Shown here piece after piece: positions 44,110 to 52,757 of a DNA stretch of 64,000 nt. This DNA is from Dyadobacter sp. LHD-138 (GTDB lineage: Bacteria; Bacteroidota; Bacteroidia; Cytophagales; Spirosomataceae): assembly GCF_030929615.1 (NCBI RefSeq), contig NZ_JAVFVU010000004.1, forward strand, positions 248,001 to 312,000, in the 5' to 3' direction. The translations under genes and the position numbers were made by a program. The notes beneath the pieces are model-generated. The model made no database searches and was not told the DNA's origin. It was given only the letters and a program-made list of their open reading frames with translations. Each line of letters opens with the position of its first letter. The first letter of the stretch is position 1.

Positions 44110-44604
44110 ATGATTAAAATTTCTGAACTTCCCCTGATTGTTTCTGCGGATCAGTTTCACGCGTCCAAACAAATTTTGCTCGTGGATGTGCTGTATGTCG
44201 GTGACGCGCCGCGGTCTATGCGGGAGTATATCAAAGAGAGCCACGGCGGGTTTGTCTATGAGAAGAAAACGTACATGCCGATAACTTTGACGGGAAATCC
44301 GGAAAGCCTGATTGCCAATGCGGAAAAAGGGATTCATTTTAAATTCGATAAGGGGTTTCAGAATGTCTACACGCTGGACGGAAATCTGGATGCTGCGATC
44401 TGGCATAAGAAGTTGTACGATCTGACGGACTTTGTCGGCAACCCGTCCATCGGTTTTGAACGGGAAGTAGATTTTATCATCGACAGATATCTAGTTAATT
44501 ACATAGAATATCCCAAAGCGCCAACGAAACTGCTGGAAGTGCCTGTAAAAATGCCAGCCATTGGGACAAAAGCGATGAAGGGTTTGAAGCTGGTTGGGAG
44601 ATAG
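44110..44604 (+). CDS. Hypothetical protein
   Basis: A 164-aa soluble protein with no family I recognise. It begins MIKISELPLIVSADQFHASK and has a mixed strand/helix pattern with conserved-looking IGFEREVDFIIDRYLVNYIEY toward the end. No signal peptide, membrane helix or obvious catalytic motif. It has its own -7 promoter and is followed after 110 nt by a DUF983 gene. Confidence 0.7.
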   Translation: MIKISELPLIVSADQFHASKQILLVDVLYVGDAPRSMREYIKESHGGFVYEKKTYMPITLTGNPESLIANAEKGIHFKFDKGFQNVYTLDGNLDAAIWHKKLYDLTDFVGNPSIGFEREVDFIIDRYLVNYIEYPKAPTKLLEVPVKMPAIGTKAMKGLKLVGR

Positions 44605-44714
44605 TGATTTGTTTGTACGATTATTTCAGGGCGCCAGTTGGGTAAGTAATGGGCCTGGGACAAATGTGGCGTTTATTCTGGGGATAAAAAAGTAAAGCAT
44701 AACAACCTGTCAGC

Positions 44715-45098
44715 ATGCCCAAATTATATAGTATTGCCAGGCTGAAATGTCCACGTTGTCACAGAGGAAACCTCTTTACAAAAAGGAATCCTTACAGTTT
44801 CAAAGATTCCATGAAAATGCCTGACCGCTGTGCTGTCTGCAACCGGGATTTTCAGATCGAACCCGGTTTTTACATTGGTGCTTTATGGACCAGTTTCCCG
44901 ATTGTGATTTTCATGATGGCTTTTCTGTCTATACTTTTACTGGTGTTTGTGAAAATGGATCTGGAATGGTTTTTCGTTGCCATCACGGTTATTTTACTGC
45001 TCTTACAACCCATCATCATCCGGCTCGGCAGGGCTATATGGATTAATATTTTTGTGGATTATGAAGCGGAATACGGAGAAGGTGACGGGAATAAATGA
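44715..45098 (+). CDS. DUF983 family membrane protein
   Basis: A 127-aa DUF983 protein. An N-terminal zinc-ribbon-like part has Cys12-x2-Cys15 (CPRCHRGNLFTKRNPY) and Cys39-x2-Cys42 (CAVC), then GFYIGALW and two helices (about 57-78 and 84-100). The family is widespread in Bacteroidota and alphaproteobacteria, often near oxidase genes, but its function is not established. No operon partner here. Confidence 0.88.
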   Translation: MPKLYSIARLKCPRCHRGNLFTKRNPYSFKDSMKMPDRCAVCNRDFQIEPGFYIGALWTSFPIVIFMMAFLSILLLVFVKMDLEWFFVAITVILLLLQPIIIRLGRAIWINIFVDYEAEYGEGDGNK

Positions 45099-45287
45099 GT
45101 TAATAGCCGCATTTTCGCAGCGTAAATGCGTAAAGATATAGCGGGCAGACAGATATCCGATCTGCAAAGGTGTAGCAAGGAAAGACGAGGGGGAAGTACA
45201 GGCAATTTATTGGTCTGGTAAGGATAAAACGAAAAATTTCAGTGATGCGACAGGCATTCGGATCATCAATCATTTCCATAGAATATC

Positions 45288-46226
45288 ATGAAGGTTACCT
45301 ACTATTTAGACGAGAAAAACGAAGAAAATTTATATTGCCGGATCAGCGACGGGACGAACATGGAATCTTTTCCATTGGGTTATGCCATTGTCGATGAGGA
45401 ATGGGACGAGGACAGCGAGGAAGGTTCTCCGGACGATCCTTATTTCTACACACTGATCCGTTTTAAGGAATTTCTTTTAGAGCGGTATGAAATGCTGGAA
45501 GACCGCGGCGCAGCCAATGTTCTGACCGTATTAAAAAATGAGGTTGAAGTTTTAACTACGGAGTTGGGGATACAGGGTATCGCACGGAAAATGTTTAATG
45601 ATGAGAATCATTTGGCCGGAGTTCCTTCCTACGATCAGTTTTTGCGGGCTTTTGAAACGTACTCGAAACTAGAAAATGATGAGTATGAAGCGCGTGTGAT
45701 TGACAATACGCTGGAATTTATCACGGAGGATGAAGATGAATTTCAAATGGATACACACGCCGGGCTGACGGCAAGGTTAAAATCTTTTGTCGATAAGAAA
45801 TCGCATGCTGAAATTGCGACCATGACCGACAAAGAAATCTGGGGCGCTATTTATGTGGAAGCAGCGATGGAAAAGCCGGTTTTCATTTCTGAAATGCTTC
45901 GTGAATGGGAAATGTTCTGGGATAACGAATATGAGGAAACACTGAAATCCGGGGGGGGAACTGCTGATGTTGACAAACTCAAAGAAAAATCATGGCGCCA
46001 GTTCCAGGTTTTCATGGCTTGCTACAACGAAACCGGCGACAATATCCAGCTGGCACACCAGCTAGACGATATCGATCTGTACGCCATAGCCGTCTTGACG
46101 ATGTTGGGTATTTTGGACACCGAGGCCTGCTTCGAAGGCTACTGCGAAGCGGAGTTTAAGCATAAGGATTGGGAAGTGATTGAAAGTGGCGGTGAACGTT
46201 TTTTTGTTAAAGGGATGGAGTGGTAA
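45288..46226 (+). CDS. Acidic hypothetical protein with integrase-arm-like N-terminus
   Basis: A 312-aa very acidic protein. The first 60 residues (MKVTYYLDEKNEENLYCRIS, then a GYAIVDEEWDED block) resemble the arm-type DNA-binding strand fold at the N-terminus of Bacteroidota tyrosine recombinases, and AGVPSYDQFLRAFETYSKLE recalls the core-binding helices. No catalytic R-H-R-Y domain follows; the rest is helical and Asp/Glu-rich. It may be a recombinase-derived protein with another role, or the likeness may be chance. No neighbour suggests a mobile element. Confidence 0.6.
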   Translation: MKVTYYLDEKNEENLYCRISDGTNMESFPLGYAIVDEEWDEDSEEGSPDDPYFYTLIRFKEFLLERYEMLEDRGAANVLTVLKNEVEVLTTELGIQGIARKMFNDENHLAGVPSYDQFLRAFETYSKLENDEYEARVIDNTLEFITEDEDEFQMDTHAGLTARLKSFVDKKSHAEIATMTDKEIWGAIYVEAAMEKPVFISEMLREWEMFWDNEYEETLKSGGGTADVDKLKEKSWRQFQVFMACYNETGDNIQLAHQLDDIDLYAIAVLTMLGILDTEACFEGYCEAEFKHKDWEVIESGGERFFVKGMEW

Positions 46227-46297
46227 ACGTGAGATCAAAAGTTATCGAAAACATATTTTTCGTCTAAAAAGCATGTTGTAAAAAGGGTACGGGCCAT

Positions 46298-47050
46298 TCA
46301 AAGTATCCTTTTTTCAATTGCCTTTCCCCAGTATTTCCCCAGAACAACAACACCTGCTTCATTCGGGTGAAGATAGAATGTTCCCTGCTGACCTTTTTCC
46401 GGTTTTAACAATTGGAGATAATGCTTTTTGAAATATTTAAAAGCCTTCGTATCGCCTTTGAAGACGCGCCCCGGATCCGAAATTCCATAGCCTGAAATCA
46501 TATTATCAATTTCAGGAATATAACTTTCCAGTCGCTCCAAACCTTCTGTAAGGTATTTAGAGCTGTTGTAGGTATTGGTACTATACCAGATCGGATGATG
46601 AACAATTACCTTGCTGTCGGGATATTTTTTAAGCACTTCCGTAATAATGGTTTGCATATTTTTCCGGTAGGCATCCCTGGACACTGGAGCACCATTCGGC
46701 CCTAGTATTGCGCTATCATTCGTCCCGAGTTTTATGGAGAAAAGCAGTTGATGATCTTTTTTAAGATATAAACTGTCCGCTGCCTCCGTTACCTTGGCAA
46801 AAAACTTTCCGGTACCCGGCAGCCAGTCCAGCGTAGTGGAACCGCTTTTTCCCAGATTGGCAAACAGAATTTCCTGCACTCCTTTTTGTCCCTTCAAATA
46901 GTCAACGGCATGTGTGGGTGGCGGAAAACCATTGGGGCCACCTTTACCCTGGGTGATGCTGTTGCCGATGAAGACGATGGAGAGGTTGGTTTTCTGGGCC
47001 TGGGCGTGAATAGTTATTAGTAGGAAAACGATGACGGCTTTGATTTTCAT
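46298..47050 (-). CDS. Exported SGNH/GDSL-type hydrolase
   Basis: A 250-aa exported esterase-like protein. Signal peptide MKIKAVIVFLLITIHAQAQ; nucleophile block IVFIGNSITQGKG with Ser31; block III KLGTNDSA with Asn111; block V YLHPNEAG with His228. The Asp normally three residues before this His is Phe here, so the catalytic triad is unusual or uses another acid. Relatives include sialate O-acetylesterase-like and other sugar deacetylases. It is a single gene, with the MITE-like element about 160 nt upstream of its start. Confidence 0.85.
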   Translation of the reverse strand: MKIKAVIVFLLITIHAQAQKTNLSIVFIGNSITQGKGGPNGFPPPTHAVDYLKGQKGVQEILFANLGKSGSTTLDWLPGTGKFFAKVTEAADSLYLKKDHQLLFSIKLGTNDSAILGPNGAPVSRDAYRKNMQTIITEVLKKYPDSKVIVHHPIWYSTNTYNSSKYLTEGLERLESYIPEIDNMISGYGISDPGRVFKGDTKAFKYFKKHYLQLLKPEKGQQGTFYLHPNEAGVVVLGKYWGKAIEKRIL

Positions 47051-47210
47051 AGAAAAGAAATTAAGGTTCCAAAGAGCGATTTACTTTTTATTGCAATATT
47101 TATTCATTTTCAACTTCACTGACACCTCTTCTCCAATTATCCCCCAAAAAACTTCTCTCGGCAAATTCTCTATATTCGAGATTGAAGACGTCGTTCAAAG
47201 TAATATCTCG

Positions 47211-47315
47211 TAAGTAGTAGTGAAAAATTAGTTTATATTATTGATTTTTATAATAAGCTATTAATCATCCGGTTACTGCGCTAGTCGCATATAGCTAATT
47301 ACCAACGACTACTTA
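47211..47315. repeat. 105-bp MITE-like element, copy 1
   Basis: Begins TAAGTAGT and ends ACTACTTA, perfect 8-bp terminal inverted repeats; the ends continue as imperfect inverted repeats over about 27 bp (ATTAG...ATAT near each end). It is about 90% identical over its full 105 bp to 56835-56939. The terminal TA pairs could be target duplications of IS630-type transposition. It lies in the region 47051-47421, which otherwise holds no gene I can support. Confidence 0.7.
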
Positions 47316-47421
47316 TGGTTATTTCTTCAAGCCGTTGTTTTGTTGTGAAAATATCAACTTTTCGTAAATTTATTTGAAATAAGATGACGGAACGGGTTGC
47401 AAATTAAGAGTAAATCAATGA

Positions 47422-47943
47422 TCAATCCCCCAACGCCCAACGCACATGCCCCAAATGATGCTGCACATGCCAGGCCGAAATGGCAAGCGCGTCTTTTTGG
47501 GTAAACCAGATTTTTCTTACAGGATGGTAGTAACGGATCGCCAGTTGGTCTTCGGTCAGCGTGCGGGCCAGGAACATGTAGCGGGTGGTAATGGCTTCAA
47601 AAGTCAACAGGGAATCAGTGACAGGGGCGGTGAGCGAATCGGTTGTGGCTGACCATGCGTTCATGTTGATCAGTGCCATCTCGTCGTTATCCGGTTCGGT
47701 GATTGCCTTTTTCATCCGGAAATAATGCAGATACTGGATGTCGCTGATGTGGTGGACAATTTGCCGGATATTCCAGCTGTCTTCACGATACGTTTTGGCG
47801 AGTTCTTCGTTCGACAGATTTTCTACCAGCTTACGAAGTTGGGCAGGGGTATTTTCTATGGTCTGAATAAAGGAATGCAGGTCCTCCGCGGAATAGCTTT
47901 CCTGTGGAATAAAGGGGCCAATAGGGAATTTACGGTCAGTCAT
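47422..47943 (-). CDS. DinB/YfiT family protein
   Basis: A 173-aa four-helix DinB-fold protein of the YfiT type. The metal-binding His are in IVHHISD and HVQHHLGHV at the C-terminus, and PIGPFIPQ at the N-terminus is characteristic of YfiT. Characterised relatives bind nickel or zinc and include bacillithiol/thiol transferases; the reaction here is unknown. ATG 47943 is chosen over an upstream frame. Single gene. Confidence 0.85.
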   Translation of the reverse strand: MTDRKFPIGPFIPQESYSAEDLHSFIQTIENTPAQLRKLVENLSNEELAKTYREDSWNIRQIVHHISDIQYLHYFRMKKAITEPDNDEMALINMNAWSATTDSLTAPVTDSLLTFEAITTRYMFLARTLTEDQLAIRYYHPVRKIWFTQKDALAISAWHVQHHLGHVRWALGD

Positions 47944-48116
47944 AAGGATTCGGAATGAGGTTTTAAGCATTGTAACCGGCAATAAGTGAATCGCCCGTTT
48001 CCAAAGTTAATAATCCTGTTGTTCTTTTTTGCAAAAACAAAGAGGCTGAAAAGTAAAAGATTCCAGGCCAAGCGACCCGGAATCTATAACTACCTAACTC
48101 CAATAACTATCTTACT

Positions 48117-48611
48117 TTATCCTGCACCCAGATATTCGATGGCCAGGCTCTGTTCCGTCTCTCTGACGCGTCTTCGGGCAATGGGAATCTGCAAACCACT
48201 GCTCAGGAGAAGTCTGTCGGATTCCAGACGTGAAACCACGTGATCAGGATTGACCGTGTAGGATTTATGCACCCGCAGAAAACCCGCATCCAGCATTTGA
48301 AGCAGTGTTTTCATCGTTTTTGAAATAAGGTATCGTTTGCCCTGAGTGGTGTAGACAAAGGTATAATTTCCGTCCCCTTGCATGTGGGTGATTTCGTGCG
48401 CTTCAAGCCAGAATACCCGGCTTGCCAGGTGAACGGTAACAACGTTTCTGCGTTTTTTTCTCGTCCGGCGCACTACGCCGGGAAAAGTATGACTGGTTGA
48501 TGTTTTCAATTTAAAAAGAGATTTGGGATAAGCTGAAACTATATTCAAGTGTAGATACCTATTTTCAAAGAGCCGACCACTGACAGTTGACCGCCGATTG
48601 CCGACCGCCAA
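48117..48611 (-). CDS. LytTR DNA-binding protein without receiver
   Basis: Up to 164 aa. The C-terminal 100 residues are a LytTR domain (VFWLEAHEITHMQGDGNYTFVYT, RVHKSYTVNPDHV, IPIARRRV). The N-terminal 60 residues are basic and are not a receiver; part of them may not be translated. It starts 5 nt after the lipoprotein gene, in the same direction, so it may be co-transcribed. A LytTR protein without a receiver is either constitutive or controlled by another domain or partner. Confidence 0.8.
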   Translation of the reverse strand: MAVGNRRSTVSGRLFENRYLHLNIVSAYPKSLFKLKTSTSHTFPGVVRRTRKKRRNVVTVHLASRVFWLEAHEITHMQGDGNYTFVYTTQGKRYLISKTMKTLLQMLDAGFLRVHKSYTVNPDHVVSRLESDRLLLSSGLQIPIARRRVRETEQSLAIEYLGAG

Positions 48612-48615
48612 AATG

Positions 48616-49449
48616 CTAGTCTATTTTCTGAAGAACCGTTGTTGAGGTTGGTGTCGATAATACATCACTTTCAATGGATTTGACAATACCCACGCCAGGA
48701 GCCGTCCATTCGGCGATGTTCCTGTATTCGTTCGATTGTTCGTCCAGTTCGCCGTTCTGGAAAATTTTCGTGATCATCGTATAACTGTATTCCCATTTGC
48801 TGCAACTGAAAGTACCGGCCGGGGTGGTCACGTCTTCCACCTTAGTTACCTTGCCGTCGTCATAGGTAAGGGTGGATTCCAGTTCCGTTTTCATTTTCTG
48901 CCCGTCTTCGTCGGTGAATTCGAGTTTTACAACCAATTTTATTGGCTCTCCCTTAAACTTAAGCTGACTGTTAACAGCGGCTTTATTATCCAGAAGCTGA
49001 TAATGCGGGAACCCCGTGATTTTGACATCCTTAACATATTCGCTTCCCTGGAGTTCGGATAGAATATTTGCATAAGCTGCCGGCAGGGATATCTCGTTGG
49101 TTGTGACGCCGTTCTGGCTGTATGATTTCATGATCAGCACCGATTCACCGTCTTCGCCCGATATTTTATTTTCAACCGTGTATACGACGATGCCCGTCGA
49201 ATCCTTGACGCTCTTTACATGCGTTACCTGTTTAGAAACCGTACCATCTTCTTCCGAGATTTTATACGTATACGTTTTCCCTTTTGTAGGGATAATGGCG
49301 GTTGGGTCGGGTTTAGGATCACCGTCACCGATAATTTTGTCGTCGTCTTTACAGCTGATCTGCGTAAACATGCTGGCAGCGGCCAGACATGTAAAAACTG
49401 CTTTCTGCGCGGATGGGAGGATTGATTTCATTTTTACTTTGTTTAACAT
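48616..49449 (-). CDS. Lipoprotein of unknown function
   Basis: A 277-aa lipoprotein: signal peptide with lipobox ISC (Cys33) followed by KDDDK, an acidic pattern that in Bacteroidota directs surface export. The mature part is strand-rich with VTTPAGTFSCSKWEYSYTM and WTAPGVGIVKSIE, a pattern seen in DUF3108-like and related beta-barrel proteins. ATG 49431 is an alternative start. It precedes the LytTR gene. Confidence 0.8.
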   Translation of the reverse strand: MLNKVKMKSILPSAQKAVFTCLAAASMFTQISCKDDDKIIGDGDPKPDPTAIIPTKGKTYTYKISEEDGTVSKQVTHVKSVKDSTGIVVYTVENKISGEDGESVLIMKSYSQNGVTTNEISLPAAYANILSELQGSEYVKDVKITGFPHYQLLDNKAAVNSQLKFKGEPIKLVVKLEFTDEDGQKMKTELESTLTYDDGKVTKVEDVTTPAGTFSCSKWEYSYTMITKIFQNGELDEQSNEYRNIAEWTAPGVGIVKSIESDVLSTPTSTTVLQKID

Positions 49450-49554
49450 GGCTATGGAAATTAGAAATGAATAAAAAAATAAGACTATTGTGTGTGCGGT
49501 TTGGAAATCCGGACCGGAGAATTTTAATTTTAACGATATTGGATATACGTTAAT

Positions 49555-50046
49555 TCAGGCGTGATGCATTTCCATCCGGATCATCATATGCAGGATCAGG
49601 AAAATGAACCCGCTGATCGACAGGCAACCGCGGATGAAAATAAATTTCAGCCACTTTTTCTGGATTCGTATGGCTTGCCCGCCCGACTCTGTCACCACAT
49701 TGTGTATGGTCCTGTTCAGTGGAATACTGACTTTGACCGCAAGGATCAGATCCGTTGCCAGCAGCACAAACGAAAGGACGAGCAGGCCATAACCCCAAAC
49801 ATCCGGAGCCCTGTCTATGATCAGCAGCCAGATCAGCATCATTAAAAATCCCCCCGGATAGAGGATTTTTAATGGTGCTTCAATGACATGATCAATGGAT
49901 TTTCTGATTTCAATGAAGTTTTTCGAAGGCAGGTTCTGCAAAACTTTGTGAAATGAAAGCAGGTAGAATCCGCCTTGTGAAGCGAGCATGAAATACACCA
50001 GCACGCTGAATAACCTGAACAAGAAGAAAATGTCTAAGAATTTCAT
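49555..50046 (-). CDS. DUF1772-like membrane protein
   Basis: A 163-aa protein with four predicted helices (about 7-27, 61-79, 84-104, 133-153), arranged like DUF1772 proteins. Basic and His-rich residues lie between helices (KSIDHVIEAP). No function is known to me. It lies 25 nt after the PKD lipoprotein gene in the same direction, probably one operon. Confidence 0.7.
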   Translation of the reverse strand: MKFLDIFFLFRLFSVLVYFMLASQGGFYLLSFHKVLQNLPSKNFIEIRKSIDHVIEAPLKILYPGGFLMMLIWLLIIDRAPDVWGYGLLVLSFVLLATDLILAVKVSIPLNRTIHNVVTESGGQAIRIQKKWLKFIFIRGCLSISGFIFLILHMMIRMEMHHA

Positions 50047-50071
50047 CTGAGTCCGCAGTTGGTTGTTATGA

Positions 50072-51535
50072 TTATTTCTCTTTCAGGAAATTGCCACCCG
50101 GGTTATCCCTAAACGTGTTGATCGTTTCGATATCGGCATTCACCTGGGCTTGATAGTTGACAAACACACCATAACCACCGCTGTTCGAAATCGAAGAATT
50201 TTTGATATCCAGTCGCGCATTTGTCCCATAAACCGCAATATTCGCCTTCTTGCCGGACACGATCGGGGCGCTGCCGCCACCGCTGATATCCACATATTCA
50301 AAAGCACTCTCCGGACTGGTCGAATTCGTGATGAGCCCTCTCCAGTAGCCCTGGTTGGCCGATACGCCTTTGATCACAATCCTGGATTCTTTCGTCCCTT
50401 TTGCATTCAGATAGCCTTTGCTTTCGATATAAATGGTCAGATCGCGGGCCACTTCAACCGTAGTTCCTGGAACGAGCTTCCAGGCGCCCTGCACCGTGAG
50501 GTTTCCGATAAGACGATAAGGCGTGTGGTCCTTGAAACCTTTCCACACCGTTTCTGTGGTTGTAGTTGCTGTTAACGAGGATTTTATGATTTCGATTACG
50601 TTGCGGCCGTTTCCACCCGTGAAAGCAGAATTTTCATCCAGGGCTTTTACCAGCTCGGCATCCAGCAAAACGGGCGCTTCGGTGTTGTTTTTAAAGGTAT
50701 TGTTTTCAAAACCGCGGAAAGAAGTGCCATATTCGGCATGCAGGCCAAAACCGTCGTTGTTAGAAAAAAGGATATGTTTCAGAGAAATCTGTGAACCGTT
50801 GCCTAAAAGCGCGAATCCAGCTTTAATTGTGCTGATCAAAGGTTTGCTGCCTGCGTCTGTTATCTCGGCATGTTCCATTTCGTTGGCGTTGCTTGCGGAG
50901 CGCATGACAATACCGGACCAGTATCCCTTTCCGTTCTCAACGCCACGGAAACCTATTTTTTTGTCCGCTGTGCCCTTGGCGATCAAAATACCACCGTTGT
51001 CATTGATTTCCAGTCGGGTATCGCGGGAAAAGGCGATTACAACACCCGGATCAATGATTAGTTCAGCGGTTACGGCAATGTGCTTTTTTACGATGTAATC
51101 AGGCAAATTTGGGTTGGAAACACGGTTTTTGAGCACTGTTTTAACCGTGATGGCTCCATCAAGCAGGAGCGGTTCGGCGGCGCTGGCCATGATTAAAACT
51201 TTGTCCTTACTTTCACCGCTGGCATTGCTGATTGTTAGTTCGGCTTCGTATTCTCCCGTTTCATCGGGTACGAAAGTGGCCTTCTCTGTATCCGAAGTAC
51301 TCAGCAAAGCGGAGCTGCCGGCCGGTCTTTTGGTCAGGGACCATTTAAAACTGAAAGTTTTCTTTTCACTGTCGCTGGAACCTGTGCCGTCCAGGGTAAC
51401 ACGTGATCCAATTTCGACCTGCTGGTCGGCGCCGGCGTTTGCGGTAAGGGAATTTGGTTCTACTTCGTCATCGGTACAACTTGAGAAAAGAAAAACCACA
51501 GAAGATAATGCGACTACTAATTTTTTATTAAACAT
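50072..51535 (-). CDS. PKD-domain lipoprotein with beta-helix
   Basis: A 487-aa lipoprotein: signal peptide with lipobox SSC (Cys20) followed by TDDE, a surface-export-like pattern. A PKD domain follows (about 31-118, SLTANAGADQQVEIGSRVTL, GTGSSDSEK). The rest (about 140-480) has repeated short strands with Gly/Asn turns, such as ITDAGSKPLIST and VDISGGGSAPIVS, typical of a right-handed parallel beta-helix. It probably binds or acts on a surface polysaccharide. Its upstream region carries TCGAC repeats like those before lytS. Confidence 0.85.
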   Translation of the reverse strand: MFNKKLVVALSSVVFLFSSCTDDEVEPNSLTANAGADQQVEIGSRVTLDGTGSSDSEKKTFSFKWSLTKRPAGSSALLSTSDTEKATFVPDETGEYEAELTISNASGESKDKVLIMASAAEPLLLDGAITVKTVLKNRVSNPNLPDYIVKKHIAVTAELIIDPGVVIAFSRDTRLEINDNGGILIAKGTADKKIGFRGVENGKGYWSGIVMRSASNANEMEHAEITDAGSKPLISTIKAGFALLGNGSQISLKHILFSNNDGFGLHAEYGTSFRGFENNTFKNNTEAPVLLDAELVKALDENSAFTGGNGRNVIEIIKSSLTATTTTETVWKGFKDHTPYRLIGNLTVQGAWKLVPGTTVEVARDLTIYIESKGYLNAKGTKESRIVIKGVSANQGYWRGLITNSTSPESAFEYVDISGGGSAPIVSGKKANIAVYGTNARLDIKNSSISNSGGYGVFVNYQAQVNADIETINTFRDNPGGNFLKEK

Positions 51536-51683
51536 GGCTAAAAATTGTGATAGATAGAAAAACTCTATCTGATTTGATTGGAAAATTGAATTTTGGAGAT
51601 GATAAACATCCCCAGGCGGTAATCTTATTTTTTTGCAATTTTAGAGTAAAAAAATGAGTCAGAAGCAGGAAGTCACAGGTGTG

Positions 51684-51708
51684 TCGACGAACAACGGTTT
51701 TTGTCGAC
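51684..51708 (-). promoter_or_regulatory. Direct repeats upstream of the PKD lipoprotein gene (possible LytTR site)
   Basis: TCGAC occurs at 51684-51688 and 51704-51708, 20 bp apart and each followed by C/G-A-A; a further TTGACAAA is at 51715-51722. LytTR proteins bind direct repeats about two turns apart. The same word pair occurs before lytS. Confidence 0.4.
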
Positions 51709-51830
51709 CAACGGTTGACAAACGGAGACAAATGTGTTTGCTACAATCGTAGCCCGCTTCAAACCCATCGGAGCGGCAGAGTCGTAGTGATTAGCTGCGG
51801 AATGAGAATTTTTTACTGCGTTGTAAATTC

Positions 51831-51943
51831 GATTTTTGAAATGGTTATGTCACCCTTGCAGGGTTATGGTCTGAATGTTGCTCGCATTTTCTACAATACT
51901 ATCATCCCTTTAGGATTGTCAATAGGCTCAAACAACTTCATTG
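51831..51943. repeat. 113-bp double-hairpin repeat, copy A
   Basis: Shares most of its length with 57378-57491, including ATGGTTATGTCACCCT, GCATTTTCTACAATACTATC and ATCCCTT. Two small inverted repeats are inside (ACCCT-N3-AGGGT and ATCCCTTTAGGAT). It lies in the region 51536-52034, which holds no gene I can support. Confidence 0.65.
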
Positions 51944-52034
51944 AAAAAAAGCGAGAAGGGAGGGATCTCTCAGGCAATTAACAAATCCTGTCGCCGCAAG
52001 TGGTGCCTGGAAGGTGTTTTAGATACGGCTATTG

Positions 52035-52757
52035 TTAATAAACCATTTTAAATCTGCGCTGGCAATCGCTTTTGTAGTTGCGGCCAATGGGCAGTTCTTT
52101 TCCGGCAATGTCCACTGCATGCGAGTGATAACCTTCTATTTTGGCAACAGAAACGATAAAAGACCGGTGGATTCTGATAAAATCGTCTTCGGGAAGCAGT
52201 TCTTCGAGCATGCTGATTTTCTGTTTGGAAATCAGAACTTTGTCTTTTAAAACGACTTTGATATAATCTCTGAGGCTTTCAATCCAGAAAATTTCGTTGA
52301 CGTTAACCTTTACCATTTTTCGGTCTACCTTAAGATAAAGGAAAACGTCCTTATTGCTCAGCGCCGGTTTTTCAGCAATTCCAATCTGCCGACTGCCAAC
52401 TTCAAAAATGGTAAATACCTTATCCATGGCCCGTAGGAATCTGTCAAAAGGGACTGGTTTGAGCAGATAATCAATGGCATTCAGGTCAAATCCTTCAACG
52501 GCATAATCCTGATAGGCAGTGGTGAAAATCACTTTGGGCGGGTTTTTAAGACTTCTCAATAAATCGGTTCCTTTCAGTCCTGGCATTTTTATATCCAGAA
52601 ACATGAGGTCAACTTTTTGCTGCTGCAACGTATGAAATGCCTGGATCGCGTTTCCACATTTGGCAACGACTTCAATCTCACTAAAATTTTCGAGGTATTT
52701 CACCAATACTTCGATGGCATGCGGTTCATCATCTACCAAAATTGTTTTCAATTTCAT
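52035..52757 (-). CDS. LytTR-family response regulator
   Basis: A 240-aa regulator: receiver domain (residues 4-120, Asp9-Asp10, phosphoacceptor Asp55 in LMFLDIKMPG, Lys105-like LLKPV) and LytTR DNA-binding domain (about 140-238). It overlaps the kinase gene by 4 nt (ATGA), so the pair is coupled. The kinase-regulator pair controls unknown genes; TCGAC repeats before the kinase and before the PKD lipoprotein gene are candidates. Confidence 0.92.
   Translation of the reverse strand: MKLKTILVDDEPHAIEVLVKYLENFSEIEVVAKCGNAIQAFHTLQQQKVDLMFLDIKMPGLKGTDLLRSLKNPPKVIFTTAYQDYAVEGFDLNAIDYLLKPVPFDRFLRAMDKVFTIFEVGSRQIGIAEKPALSNKDVFLYLKVDRKMVKVNVNEIFWIESLRDYIKVVLKDKVLISKQKISMLEELLPEDDFIRIHRSFIVSVAKIEGYHSHAVDIAGKELPIGRNYKSDCQRRFKMVY

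Noticed and set aside
51679-51981. 100-aa frame across repeat copy A, with a similar peptide at 57413-57625
   Set aside because: The peptide similarity comes from the shared DNA repeat; hairpins inside and no start signals argue against coding.
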